The notes: generated from the sequence alone by a model not told the origin. Shown: positions 39,787-48,832, numbered from the stretch's first letter. The stretch is 64,000 bases of DNA from Methylotenera mobilis JLW8 (GCF_000023705.1 NC_012968.1:1-64000); one strand, 5' to 3'. Program-made: numbers and translations.

Positions 39787-40587
39787 TTATTTTTTTGCAG
39801 CAAACTCACGCGCCAGTCTTGCTTGTTTTTTTAGGCCTAGGTTAACCGCCCTTGGCAATACGCCATTAAGCCAGGCGAAAAACGTTTCTGGCTGACCAAT
39901 AAATACTTCCTGATTTTGATGTTCGATTGCTTTCACAATAATTTCCGCCACTTTTTCCGGATCATCAATATTACCGCCAGTTTTAGCCAGCATCGCTAGC
40001 GTTGCTGCGTCGTTCATCGGTGTGTTGACACCACGCGGGGCAATATAGGTAACGCCAATATTGGTGTCGCACAACTCACGGCGTAAGGCTTGTGAAAAGC
40101 CATGAACTGCATATTTGGTTGCGCAGTAGGTAGCATAGTGCGGAAAACCCAGTGAGCCCAAAATAGAGCCTATCATTACCAGCTGACCTTGATTATTAGA
40201 CTTAAAGTGCGGTAACAGCGCATTGGTAAGCTGAATTGGCGCGGTGACGTTGGTGTGTACCATTTGCGCTATGCGTTCCGCACTTTGGTCTTCAAATTGA
40301 ATAAAATCCAGAATTGCCGCATTGTTAATCAGCACATCGATACCATTAAACATTTGCAGGGCTTGCTGGGCGACTTGCTGTACGCTGTCTGCGGCTTCAA
40401 AGTCGGCAATAATGACTTTGGCGTTGCCGCCTTTGTCTTGAATTTGTTGGCTTAATGCGGCGAGCTTATTGCCATCGCGCCCAACTAAAATCATCTTTGC
40501 ACCTTTGCGTGCCAGCATGAGTGCCAGATGTTTGCCTATACCGCCAGTGGCGCCAGTGAGTAGAATGCATTTGTTTTTTAGCTGCAT
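39787..40587 (-). CDS. SDR-family oxidoreductase in the T_hemolysin/ligase/HDO operon
   Basis: Classical short-chain dehydrogenase of 266 residues: LTGATGGIGKHLA, NNAA motif (INNAAILD), Ser in GSILGS, YCATKYAVHGFSQAL, and a C-terminal basic tail (KKQARLAREFAAKK). I start at MQLKNK; a TTG five codons upstream would overlap the previous stop. It is the last gene of a tightly packed four-gene unit and probably reduces or oxidises a lipid-like intermediate (inference from neighbours). Confidence 0.85.
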   Translation of the reverse strand: MQLKNKCILLTGATGGIGKHLALMLARKGAKMILVGRDGNKLAALSQQIQDKGGNAKVIIADFEAADSVQQVAQQALQMFNGIDVLINNAAILDFIQFEDQSAERIAQMVHTNVTAPIQLTNALLPHFKSNNQGQLVMIGSILGSLGFPHYATYCATKYAVHGFSQALRRELCDTNIGVTYIAPRGVNTPMNDAATLAMLAKTGGNIDDPEKVAEIIVKAIEHQNQEVFIGQPETFFAWLNGVLPRAVNLGLKKQARLAREFAAKK

Positions 40588-40598
40588 AGTAACCCTAT

Positions 40599-41282
40599 TC
40601 AATTTTGCATGTATTCGGCTTCTATTGTACGGAAAATATTGCCATACAATCTATAAAATGTTTTAGCACTGTGAATCAGTATGGCTTGGTCTTCAGCATT
40701 GATGATTTGGTTCATTAAGCTCTCGTAAAATGAAACATGGCTGATATCAAGCGAACCATGAGAGAGTAGGTAGCTAAAGGCCTTCTTCGGCAGGTTTAAT
40801 GATTGCATAAGTGCTTCACCTGCGTGCGTGGCTACTGCAGTGCTGGTGCCTTCTAATACTAGTACCATGCCAAAAAAGCCAACCGGATTGACGCGGTTAA
40901 TCATATCGTAGGCATACGCCACCATGAGTTCGGTGGCGAAGCTGGCGCTATGGTTTGCTGTTGCGCTGTTGCGCACCGCCTCTTTATCACCGCCACATGC
41001 TTCAATATCATTAAGCACCCATTCTTGATGCCCCATTTCTTCTTCAATGTACTCACCGATGGCGGTGCGTAGCCATTCATAATGCGCAGGCAGGCGACCG
41101 CCGCACGCCATGAGCAGCGGCGTGGTGTGCTTTACGTGGTGGTAAGCCTGGGTTAAAAATCCCACATAGGTTTCACGTGAAATCTTGCCGGTAGCACCCT
41201 GAGTAATGAGCGGTAGGCTCAGGAGCTCATGGCGTTCTTTTTCTGTTGCTTGTAGTAATCTTTGGTAAAAGTTCATATGCAT
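40599..41282 (-). CDS. Haem-oxygenase-like diiron oxidase (HDO) family protein
   Basis: 227-residue all-helical protein of the TenA/haem-oxygenase-like fold. Candidate metal ligands are Glu81/82 and His85 in EEEMGHQEW, Glu144 in VLEGTST, and His175, Asp179 and His182 in SHGSLDISHVSF. The H-x3-D-x2-H tail and its distance from Glu144 agree with HDOs such as CADD. HDOs use O2 for unusual reactions, including fatty-acid decarboxylation to alkenes (UndA) and N- or C-C oxidation. Automated pipelines often call such proteins 'TenA regulator'. Its ATG overlaps the ligase stop by one base, so translation is coupled. Confidence 0.85.
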   Translation of the reverse strand: MHMNFYQRLLQATEKERHELLSLPLITQGATGKISRETYVGFLTQAYHHVKHTTPLLMACGGRLPAHYEWLRTAIGEYIEEEMGHQEWVLNDIEACGGDKEAVRNSATANHSASFATELMVAYAYDMINRVNPVGFFGMVLVLEGTSTAVATHAGEALMQSLNLPKKAFSYLLSHGSLDISHVSFYESLMNQIINAEDQAILIHSAKTFYRLYGNIFRTIEAEYMQN

Positions 41283-42775
41283 TATCTTTCGTAAAGCGCA
41301 TTAATTTTTTGCTGGTAATGTTGCCAAATGGCGTCTCTGCGGTTTCTGCCATTAGCCGTCAGCTGTTGGTTGTTTAGCGTAAATGGTTCGTCGGCTGGCA
41401 GCCATTGCGTGATTCTGGCGTAGTCTGGCAAGGCATCATTAATGCTTTGTATGGTGGCTTTAATCTGCTCCATCGAGCTATTTCTGCCAGGTACGATAAT
41501 CGCGGTGTTCCATGGTCTTGCCTCGCCAAACAGGGCTGCTTGTGCGATGCTAGGCGAGATTGTCAGCTCTCGCTCCACCCACTCTGGGGATACATTGCGT
41601 CCAAATGAGGTGATAAATATGTTTTTCTTACGGCCAGAAATCACTAAATAGCCGTCTGCGTCAATATAGCCAATGTCTCCGGTATAAATCTGCGATGCTT
41701 GTGTGGCAGATTGGCCTACGTAGCCTAAGTAAGCATTGCCGTTGACGACGACTTCGTGCTCGTCCGTGAAGCTTATGTCCAGATGCGGCAAAACCTTGCC
41801 CACAGAGCCAGTTTTATTAAATGCAGGCGTATTGAGCGCTACCACTGAGGCGCATTCAGAAAGGCCGTAACCTTCATACACCGGTATAGAGACTTGCTGT
41901 GCACGTTTAAGTAGCGCTGGTGATACAGATGCGCCGCCTACCGCTAAAAAGCGCAAGTTGTTGGGAAGCTTAGCGCCTGCTTCTATTTGATGCACCATCG
42001 CATTCAGTAGCTCTGGGGTAAAAATCGCCGTAGATGCTTGCGTTTGTACAAATGCATTGAGCAGCTTTTGAATATCTAGCCCTGTGGCGCGTGTTAGACC
42101 AATGTCGCTGCCAGGTAGCAATACGCAGCAGGCACCGGCAAGCAATGGCGCGTAAACGCCAGCTACATTTTCTAATAAGGTGGCGAGTGGCAGTACGTTT
42201 AAATGGATATCGTTTGACGTTAATTTGGTAGCATCGGCAATCGAAGTTGCTACATTCATCATATTGTCTGTACTGAGGCACACGCCTTTAGGAGTGCCTG
42301 TGGAGCCAGAGGTGTAGGTGATTTTGGCAGTGTTTGCTGGTAAGGCTGCTTTTGCTGGCGATTTTAATACAAATTGCGTGAGTGTTTTTCCGGCCACTGT
42401 CCACTGTAGTTGGCTTGCAATGTTGTTGCTTAGTAATGGCTCAAACAGCTCCGGATGGTCTGTGACTACGATATTCACACCGGCATCTGCAATAGCGTGC
42501 AACCATTGTGTGTTTGAAAAAAAGAACGGAAGTGGAATCAGCGGGATATTGCTTGCTAATGCAGCTAAATCCAGCACCACCCAAGCGGGATGGTTATCTA
42601 ACGCCAAGGCAATGGTGGGCTGCTGGTTTAGCTCACACCACATGCGTTGCTGTGCTTGAATCTCGGCTTGCAATTCGGCATAGCTGAGCTGGCTGTTCGC
42701 GCCGCGCAGAGCGATTTTATTGCCATTGTGGCCGGCATGTGTTGCGATAGCAGCGTTAATTTTATCTACTCGCAT
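41282..42775 (-). CDS. AMP-dependent ligase (acyl-CoA synthetase-like)
   Basis: ANL-superfamily adenylating enzyme of 497 residues. It has the phosphate loop TYTSGSTGTPKG, the segment YEGYGLSECASVVALN, and the hinge YTGDIGYIDADGYLVISGRKKNIFI. At the C-terminal A10 position, where a catalytic Lys normally stands, the sequence reads LTANGRNRRDAI, so Arg or Asn appears to replace it. It may activate a fatty or other carboxylic acid for the neighbouring acyltransferase-like and HDO proteins. It starts 5 bases after the upstream stop, so the genes are coupled. Confidence 0.85.
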   Translation of the reverse strand: MRVDKINAAIATHAGHNGNKIALRGANSQLSYAELQAEIQAQQRMWCELNQQPTIALALDNHPAWVVLDLAALASNIPLIPLPFFFSNTQWLHAIADAGVNIVVTDHPELFEPLLSNNIASQLQWTVAGKTLTQFVLKSPAKAALPANTAKITYTSGSTGTPKGVCLSTDNMMNVATSIADATKLTSNDIHLNVLPLATLLENVAGVYAPLLAGACCVLLPGSDIGLTRATGLDIQKLLNAFVQTQASTAIFTPELLNAMVHQIEAGAKLPNNLRFLAVGGASVSPALLKRAQQVSIPVYEGYGLSECASVVALNTPAFNKTGSVGKVLPHLDISFTDEHEVVVNGNAYLGYVGQSATQASQIYTGDIGYIDADGYLVISGRKKNIFITSFGRNVSPEWVERELTISPSIAQAALFGEARPWNTAIIVPGRNSSMEQIKATIQSINDALPDYARITQWLPADEPFTLNNQQLTANGRNRRDAIWQHYQQKINALYER

Positions 42776-42780
42776 AGCAT

Positions 42781-43425
42781 TTATAGCTGGGCTATCCCTC
42801 TCACTGCCACTACTTGTGGTGAGTTATCGTAATAGCGCCCCCAAGTAGTTTGCTCGGCAGGCGTGAGGCGCGATTTTTCGGCACTTTGTAACGCATAAAC
42901 ATCGCGCCCACCTTTGATCAGCCCATTTTGCAGGCTGTGGTGGGCGGTGGCTACACACCATTCAACGTTATTGTCTAAGCTGTATTGGATGACATGTGCG
43001 ATTAACACGCCGGCATTACGCGGGTTGGATACGGCTAAATTACCAATCTCGGTAATTTGCTGGCGGGTGATAACACGGTTAAAGCGGTTAGAGAGCATGG
43101 TTTCAATCGGCGCATCCAGATAGTGCTCTAGAAACAAGGGTTCTGCATCAGCTTTGCGCATGCCAAATGCCGCGACTAACTGATTATTCTCGCCGCGCAG
43201 GCTAATGAGCTGCGGCATAAAGTGTTGGATGTCAGCGCCGTAGGTGTGCGCAAATACATCATGAATAAACTGCTCCACCTCTCTGCGGTCTGGTGCGTCT
43301 ACCTCAACGCAGGCCGCTTTGATATCGCTGGCAAGGTGGCGCTTGGCTGCTGCAAAAGGGCGAGTTTTATACGCAGCTTCTGCATTAAAAAATAATGGGC
43401 TTACATTCAAACTTAGGCTCAGCAT
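42781..43425 (-). CDS. Thermostable-hemolysin family (T_hemolysin) protein, GNAT-like
   Basis: 214 residues. Motifs FIHDVFAHTYGADIQHFMP, LFLEHYLDAPIE, TEIGNLAV, LIAHVIQYSL and WGRYYDNSP follow the T_hemolysin family. The fold resembles acyl/acetyltransferases (GNAT, autoinducer synthases) rather than pore-forming toxins; no signal peptide is present. An acyltransfer role in the operon is likelier than haemolysis. The frame opens with GTG at 43473; I use the first ATG (MLSLSLNVS) with a weak AAAGTG upstream, and the true start is uncertain. First gene of the four-gene operon. Confidence 0.78.
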   Translation of the reverse strand: MLSLSLNVSPLFFNAEAAYKTRPFAAAKRHLASDIKAACVEVDAPDRREVEQFIHDVFAHTYGADIQHFMPQLISLRGENNQLVAAFGMRKADAEPLFLEHYLDAPIETMLSNRFNRVITRQQITEIGNLAVSNPRNAGVLIAHVIQYSLDNNVEWCVATAHHSLQNGLIKGGRDVYALQSAEKSRLTPAEQTTWGRYYDNSPQVVAVRGIAQL

Positions 43426-43473
43426 GTTGTCGTTCACTTTCAATTCATCATAGATTATTTCTAAACTGATCAC

Positions 43474-43995
43474 TGCTACACGTGGTTAACTTCACGCAAG
43501 TAATGTGCCTAGGCATGGCTGTGATGAAGTGCTATTACCAATATGTGTTGGTTGACATGTAAATATATATTTAATAATCATATGGTTACGAGTTATCCTG
43601 AGCTGCTGATGCCTTGTTTTTATTGCATACTGATACTTAATTTATGCCGGTTAATACATCAAGCTGCATGCAAAAATGGTATGTAACTTTAGGATTTAAA
43701 GATTGACAGCATGTAAATATTGCACCGATGGTGAATAAACTTGATAACCATTTAATAACAATAGCTTAACAATGCTAGTCTTATCGTAGCTCTATTGCTT
43801 CTTCGACATTTTGTTGCTGGATTGGTGCCGCTTGGAGGCGTATTTTCTAGCGAGCATGCGACGATTGCTCACTGCAGTGACTGACCTAGCTTAGCTTGCG
43901 GATAGAGTGCTACGGATAGATATGTTGTGGATAGATGCGAGATAAGTAGGGTGTGGGTAGATACAATCTAGATAGGCGCCATGTGATGGCATTGC
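43474..43995. other. Gene-free 0.5-kb stretch with iterated GGATAGA
   Basis: No convincing gene. It should hold the promoter of the minus-strand T_hemolysin operon. At its right end GGATAGA recurs at 43900, 43914 and 43929 and as GGGTAGA at 43955, spacings of 14, 15 and 26 bases. The region shows no T-rich terminator for the PstS-like gene that ends at 43996. Confidence 0.5.
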
Positions 43996-44475
43996 CTAAT
44001 TGCATTTAATGGCGGCAGCATCGGTGCTGGTCTCACCATTAGGCAGTATCCACAGCACGGCTTTAACGCGGGTATCCAGTTTGCAGGCATCCACGTAGGC
44101 AATGCTGCCAGCGGTTTCCTGCACGTAACGAATGGCGGCTTCGTCCGAATACAGCACATGAGGCGGTGACACGCCATGGAAATATAAGCCATTCCAGTAG
44201 TCGCTTTGTGTGTTGGGCAAGCTGCCTAAGATACTGGTAGAGAAGTGTAGCCTCACTGGGTTGTCAGGTGGTAGGTTAATCGGGTGTATGCGTTGGCCAT
44301 GTGACCAGTAAGTTTTTTTGCGCCAATAAATGAGTTTGAGCTCGCCCACCGCAATACTTTTGATTGGATTATCGTTCGCTACAATCACCGCAATCACGGT
44401 TTTATCTGCGGCATAGCTAGCCATAGTCAGGCACAGGCTGCTTGTTGCTAGCAAGAGGGCAAGCAGCAAGCGCAT
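43996..44475 (-). CDS. Periplasmic PstS-like (phosphate-binding-type) protein
   Basis: Signal peptide (LLLALLLATSSLCLTMASYA) and a 137-residue mature domain. Landmarks: TVIAVIVANDNPIKSIAVGELKLIYWRKKTYW, then LPPDNPVRLHFSTSILG and GSIAYVDACK. The order matches the short PstS-like domain of betaproteobacterial proteins labelled 'phosphate ABC transporter substrate-binding', which lack partner permeases. Its start overlaps the stop of the porin-like gene by one base. Divergent two-component genes suggest a sensory accessory role. Confidence 0.78.
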   Translation of the reverse strand: MRLLLALLLATSSLCLTMASYAADKTVIAVIVANDNPIKSIAVGELKLIYWRKKTYWSHGQRIHPINLPPDNPVRLHFSTSILGSLPNTQSDYWNGLYFHGVSPPHVLYSDEAAIRYVQETAGSIAYVDACKLDTRVKAVLWILPNGETSTDAAAIKCN

Positions 44476-45500
44476 TAGAACAGCACCGCAAATGAAGCTA
44501 AAAAGCCGCGTGGTGACTCAGGCTGGTCGTTACTGCCACCGGTAAACTCTAGTTTCAATAACTGAGTGGGCTTAACGCGCCAAGTGGCGCCAAGCAGCCA
44601 GCGTTGCTGATGACCTTCGTCAGGACGCTGAAAGGTTTCAATACGTGTAATGCCATACCAGTTGGTGCCGACGGGTAATGGGATAGCGGTTTGCAGATAA
44701 GCGCCATAGCCACTGTTGCTGTTATGTGTATCCCAGCGCTGAAATGCCTCGCCCAATATTTCAATGTCGCGGTAATGGGTGATGAAGTCTAGCCCTAGCA
44801 TGTGGTAACGAGTGCTAGTGGTATTCTTTTCTTCGAACGACATGATGTTAATGCCTATATTCGCCTGCTGGCCAAACGCAATGCGCGCACCTTTAGTATT
44901 TTTGAAATTTAATTCGTCGTGGCTTATATCTTGGTCTTTTAGTGTTTCTATGTACACCGAGTACTCCAGCGCGCTGGTACTCAGCGGTATGGCGCCGTAG
45001 CTCATGATGCCGTTGATGGCGGTTGGAAACAGCCTGCTGGTTGCCATGGGGCGTGAACTGGTCCAAACCAGCGGTGAGGCGTGTAGCTGGTTCCAACGGC
45101 CAGTGGGAGTGAGAAAGCGTCCGCCGCGTAGATTGATGTTGTCTGATAGGTTGTAATCTAGGTAAAAGCGCTCTAAATCAATATTGCTTTGTTTGCTGTG
45201 TAGCTTGTTATCATCATCCCAGGTAAGCGGCTTTTCTAACTCTAGTTCGCTAAAAAACCTGAAGCGGCTTTCGCTCTCCCAAGTCAAAATTAGGCTGATT
45301 TCATTAATGGCGGCGGTGGTTTCTGCGGTACGCGGTACCGCAATACCAGCGCTGCCGTAGCCGCCCAGCCTAAAGCCATCCAGTAAGCTGGTTGTGGGGG
45401 TAGCTGGCGCCTCTGCATAGGCAAGGTTGCACAGCAGCAATAGCAGGGCTACACTGCCGGTACGGAATTTACCGATACGAAGTTTATTGATGAGCGGCAT
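44475..45500 (-). CDS. Porin-like outer-membrane beta-barrel protein
   Basis: 341 residues with a signal peptide (ending NLAYA) and alternating polar/hydrophobic strands. The C-terminal Phe (FLASFAVLF) is the usual signal for outer-membrane assembly. RFRFFSELELEKPLTW, NIDLERFYLDYNLSDNINLRGGRF and TPTGRWNQLHASP resemble porins found next to PstS-like proteins and sensor kinases. GGAG precedes the ATG. It forms an operon with the PstS-like gene. Confidence 0.8.
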   Translation of the reverse strand: MPLINKLRIGKFRTGSVALLLLLCNLAYAEAPATPTTSLLDGFRLGGYGSAGIAVPRTAETTAAINEISLILTWESESRFRFFSELELEKPLTWDDDNKLHSKQSNIDLERFYLDYNLSDNINLRGGRFLTPTGRWNQLHASPLVWTSSRPMATSRLFPTAINGIMSYGAIPLSTSALEYSVYIETLKDQDISHDELNFKNTKGARIAFGQQANIGINIMSFEEKNTTSTRYHMLGLDFITHYRDIEILGEAFQRWDTHNSNSGYGAYLQTAIPLPVGTNWYGITRIETFQRPDEGHQQRWLLGATWRVKPTQLLKLEFTGGSNDQPESPRGFLASFAVLF

Positions 45501-45656
45501 GGATGCTCCAGGCGCTAAAATCAGCGATAATTTTTGAAATTAAAAGCATAAGCGGATTATATGCGATAACCGTGGCTAGCATGGCAACACGCTAAGCAAG
45601 GCCGCAATTAACTATGCTGTCAATACAAGCAGTTAAACACACGCAGTTAAATATGG

Positions 45657-47426
45657 GTGCTTAAGCACAGGCTCACTACTTTGAATCTATCATTTGTAAA
45701 ATCAATGTCAGTCAAGAAATTGCTATTGTTGGGTTTCTTGATGACAGCATTGCTACCGATGCTAATCGTGACATTGCTTACATTTTACGAAGCGCGTACC
45801 GTATTGCGAGAAGAAATCGCCCGCGATATGCAAACACGGGCTAACGCAGCATCGCGTCAGGTAGATAATCTGATGTTTGAGCGTTTGCAGAACCTTGCCT
45901 CTTGGAGCCACTTGGAGGTGATGGATGAAGTGGTCATCGGTGACTTTGACAAGCGTTTATCTAACTTTCTCAATGAGCTTAAAGTGAGCTACCACGGCGT
46001 TTACCGGTCTTTATACGTCGTGAATAATCACAATGTGATCGTGGCCTCCAGCCAGCCAGCGGATATAGGCAAGCCTGATCACGCTACCCCGCTATGGTTG
46101 CAGATTTCATTTGCCAATCGCACGGTACGTTTGTATCAGCTTAATCAGCAGCAACTGCCGATGTCCAGCGATATCTTGGATGAAAATCAGCATAAAGTGG
46201 GTACCTTATGGGTGATTTTTGATTGGAGTGCAGTGACCAGGATTCTAGAAAGCACAACCAATCAGGGTAGTGGAGCGGCCTTAATTAATCTGGATGACGC
46301 GCAGCGCGAAACAAGGGTGCTGGCAGAAACGCAGCACTGGAAAAAAATCGTGGCGGCCCATGACATTTCTGTCGATTCTGTCTTACAGCCTACCGCCGAG
46401 CCACCGATATTTAATTGGATAGTGTCAATTGCGCAATATCGTTCTGTGGTGATGGCACCAGTGCACCGCATGGGCTACATGTTTATACTACTCTTGATTA
46501 TTACTGGCTTGCTAGCTGCCACTTTTGCTGCGCCATTGTCGGCGCGCATTACTCGGCCTTTGGCTAGGCTTACGGATTACGCTAATCACTTTATGCGTGC
46601 TACCAATGGGGCGCCACCCACAGTGGGTGGGCCGGCAGAGGTGCGCGCATTGTCCAGAGCATTTAACAAAATGATGGATGATTTGACTTTGTCAAAAGAA
46701 AACCTGACACGTGCCGCCAAGCTAGCGGTGGCAGGTGAAATGGCGGCGGCCATGAGCCATGAAATCAGAACGCCGCTGGGTATATTGCGTTCATCGGCAC
46801 AAGTGCTGGCGCGCGAAAAAACCCTCAGCCCGGAAGGGCAAGAGGTGGTGGCGTTTATTCAGATGGAAACAGAGCGTTTGAATAAATTGGTATCTACGCT
46901 GGTAGATTCTGCGCGTCCACGCCAACCTGAGTTTGCTGTACATGACATGGTGCCTATGCTAGAACACGCAGTGGCCATGCTGCGTATGCAGGCGAATAAA
47001 AAAGATGTTAACCTGGCTGTGGTGTTACCTAAGCCTTCTGACGACGAGGCGCAGAGTCGTGTGCTGGTGGAGTGTGATGCCGAGCAGATGACACAGGTGC
47101 TGCTCAATTTGCTGTTGAATGCGATTCAGGTGCTACCTGCGGGCGGCCAAGTGGTTGCCTCTATCACGGATGCGCCAGATCATGTCATTATTAGTGTGGC
47201 AGATAACGGGGCCGGGGTGACCGAGGCGCAGAAAGAGCAGATATTTGACCCATTCTTTACGCAGCGGCCTGGTGGCATTGGTTTAGGTTTGGCAGTATCC
47301 AAGCAGATAGTAACTGCTCACTTTGGCACGCTCACGGTAGAGAAAAGTACCCTCGCCAGCAGTGGCGCAGATTTTAGAATCGAACTCCCGAAGCGACAGC
47401 TGCTCAATGAAGCAGTGCCAGACTAA
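45657..47426 (+). CDS. Membrane sensor histidine kinase
   Basis: 589 residues: membrane helix at about 21-43, an extracytoplasmic Cache-like domain (about 45-270, with LASWSHLEVMDEVV), and a second helix near 278-300. HAMP follows (ARITRPLARLTDYANHF), then the phospho-acceptor His368 in MAAAMSHEIRTPLG, and HATPase motifs (NLLLNAIQVLP, DNGAGV, GGIGLGLAVSKQIV). The first codon of the frame is GTG and neither it nor the ATG at 45705 has a clear ribosome-binding site. It partners with the sigma54 regulator downstream; the porin and PstS-like genes lie divergent. Confidence 0.92.
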   Translation: MLKHRLTTLNLSFVKSMSVKKLLLLGFLMTALLPMLIVTLLTFYEARTVLREEIARDMQTRANAASRQVDNLMFERLQNLASWSHLEVMDEVVIGDFDKRLSNFLNELKVSYHGVYRSLYVVNNHNVIVASSQPADIGKPDHATPLWLQISFANRTVRLYQLNQQQLPMSSDILDENQHKVGTLWVIFDWSAVTRILESTTNQGSGAALINLDDAQRETRVLAETQHWKKIVAAHDISVDSVLQPTAEPPIFNWIVSIAQYRSVVMAPVHRMGYMFILLLIITGLLAATFAAPLSARITRPLARLTDYANHFMRATNGAPPTVGGPAEVRALSRAFNKMMDDLTLSKENLTRAAKLAVAGEMAAAMSHEIRTPLGILRSSAQVLAREKTLSPEGQEVVAFIQMETERLNKLVSTLVDSARPRQPEFAVHDMVPMLEHAVAMLRMQANKKDVNLAVVLPKPSDDEAQSRVLVECDAEQMTQVLLNLLLNAIQVLPAGGQVVASITDAPDHVIISVADNGAGVTEAQKEQIFDPFFTQRPGGIGLGLAVSKQIVTAHFGTLTVEKSTLASSGADFRIELPKRQLLNEAVPD

Positions 47427-47458
47427 GGCCAGTATAGTAAAGACAGTAAAGTGAGATT

Positions 47459-48832
47459 ATGTCAGACAGCACCAAATACATATTAGCCGTAGATGATGAA
47501 CCCAGCATGTTGCGTTTGCTGGAGATTAGCCTGCGTCAAGCAGGTTATCAGCCACTAACCGCCAGAGACGGGCGCGAGGCGCTGGAGGTGATTAATGCGC
47601 AACAGGTGGACTGTGTGGTTACCGATTTACATATGCCGCGCATGGATGGCTTGCAGCTGCTGAAAGAGGTACGCAAGACCGATACTGAGCTGCCGGTGAT
47701 TATTGTGACGGCACAAGGCGAGATTGGCTCTGCAATCGATGCCATGAAAAATGGCGCATCCGATTACATTCTGCGTCCGTTTGATTTAGCCGAACTAGAG
47801 CTGGCGATTAAGCGTGCGTTGTCATTCTCACGTTTGGTGGTAGAAAACAGATTCCTGCGTGAAGATAAAGCTGACACGACTGGTTTAATCGGCAATAGCC
47901 CAGCGATGCAGCATTTGGCGGAGTCTATCCGCCAAGTAGCGCCTGAAAAAGCAACCGTGCTGGTAGCGGGTGAGACCGGTACCGGTAAGGAGCTAGTGGC
48001 GCGCGCCATTCATGCCGCCTCTCCGCGCAATAATGCATTGTTTGTGGCGGTGAACTGTGCGGCAATTCCCCACGAAATGCTGGAGTCCGAGTTATTTGGG
48101 CACGAAAAAGGCGCGTTTACCGGCGCTGTGAAAGAGCGTATCGGTAAGTTTGAGCTAGCCGATGGCGGTACCTTATTTCTAGACGAGGTAACGGAAATGC
48201 CGATGCAGCTGCAGGCCAAACTGCTGCGTGCACTGCAAGAAAACGTGATCGAGCGCTTGGGCGGTAATCGCCCGATTGCTGTGGATATTCGCGTAGTGGC
48301 GGCCACCAATCGCAACCCGCGTGATGCGATTAAAGACGGCAAGCTACGCGAAGATTTATATTACCGCTTGAACGTTTTCCGTATTGATTTGCCTGCCTTG
48401 AAGGCGCGTAAGTCTGATATCGAGTTGTTGGCCACTCACTTTTTAGCTAAACGTCGCGTAGATATTTCAGCGCAGGCAGTGCAGGTGCTGATGCAATACG
48501 ACTGGCCAGGCAATGTGCGCGAACTGGAGAATGTACTGGAGCGCGCAGCTATCATCAGTGGTAATCAACAGATACAGCCGCAGCATCTGCCAGCAGAAAT
48601 GCTGAATAGTAATGGTGAGTTCATCGATGCCACTGCCTTAGGCCATAATGCAGATACTGCCGAAGCGCCGCAAAATCCGCTGTGCTTACCGAATGCGGTG
48701 GAGCAGTTAGAGCGGCAACTCATTGCCAAGGCACTGGCGCAGACTAATGGCAACAAAAGTAAGGCCGCAAAATTACTGGAAATCAGCGAACGCTCCTTGT
48801 GGTACAAGCTGAGCCAGTACGGCATTAGCTAG
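47459..48832 (+). CDS. Sigma54-dependent response regulator (NtrC type)
   Basis: 457 residues: receiver with Asp56 (VVTDLHMPRMDG), AAA+ domain with Walker A GETGTGKELVARAIH and the sigma54-contact loop GAFTGA, and a Fis-type helix-turn-helix (NKSKAAKLLEISERSLWYKL). The nearly invariant receiver Lys before Pro is Arg106 here (YILRPFDL), a conservative but unusual change. It probably activates sigma54 promoters on the signal of the adjacent kinase. GTGAG precedes the ATG. Confidence 0.94.
   Translation: MSDSTKYILAVDDEPSMLRLLEISLRQAGYQPLTARDGREALEVINAQQVDCVVTDLHMPRMDGLQLLKEVRKTDTELPVIIVTAQGEIGSAIDAMKNGASDYILRPFDLAELELAIKRALSFSRLVVENRFLREDKADTTGLIGNSPAMQHLAESIRQVAPEKATVLVAGETGTGKELVARAIHAASPRNNALFVAVNCAAIPHEMLESELFGHEKGAFTGAVKERIGKFELADGGTLFLDEVTEMPMQLQAKLLRALQENVIERLGGNRPIAVDIRVVAATNRNPRDAIKDGKLREDLYYRLNVFRIDLPALKARKSDIELLATHFLAKRRVDISAQAVQVLMQYDWPGNVRELENVLERAAIISGNQQIQPQHLPAEMLNSNGEFIDATALGHNADTAEAPQNPLCLPNAVEQLERQLIAKALAQTNGNKSKAAKLLEISERSLWYKLSQYGIS

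Noticed and set aside
40599-41282. A TenA thiaminase or 'TenA regulator'
   Set aside because: The fold is shared, but the His-x3-Asp-x2-His and Glu144 pattern fits diiron oxidases better and there are no thiamine genes in the operon.
42781-43473. A secreted haemolytic toxin
   Set aside because: The family name suggests it, but no signal peptide or pore-forming features are visible and the operon is enzymatic.
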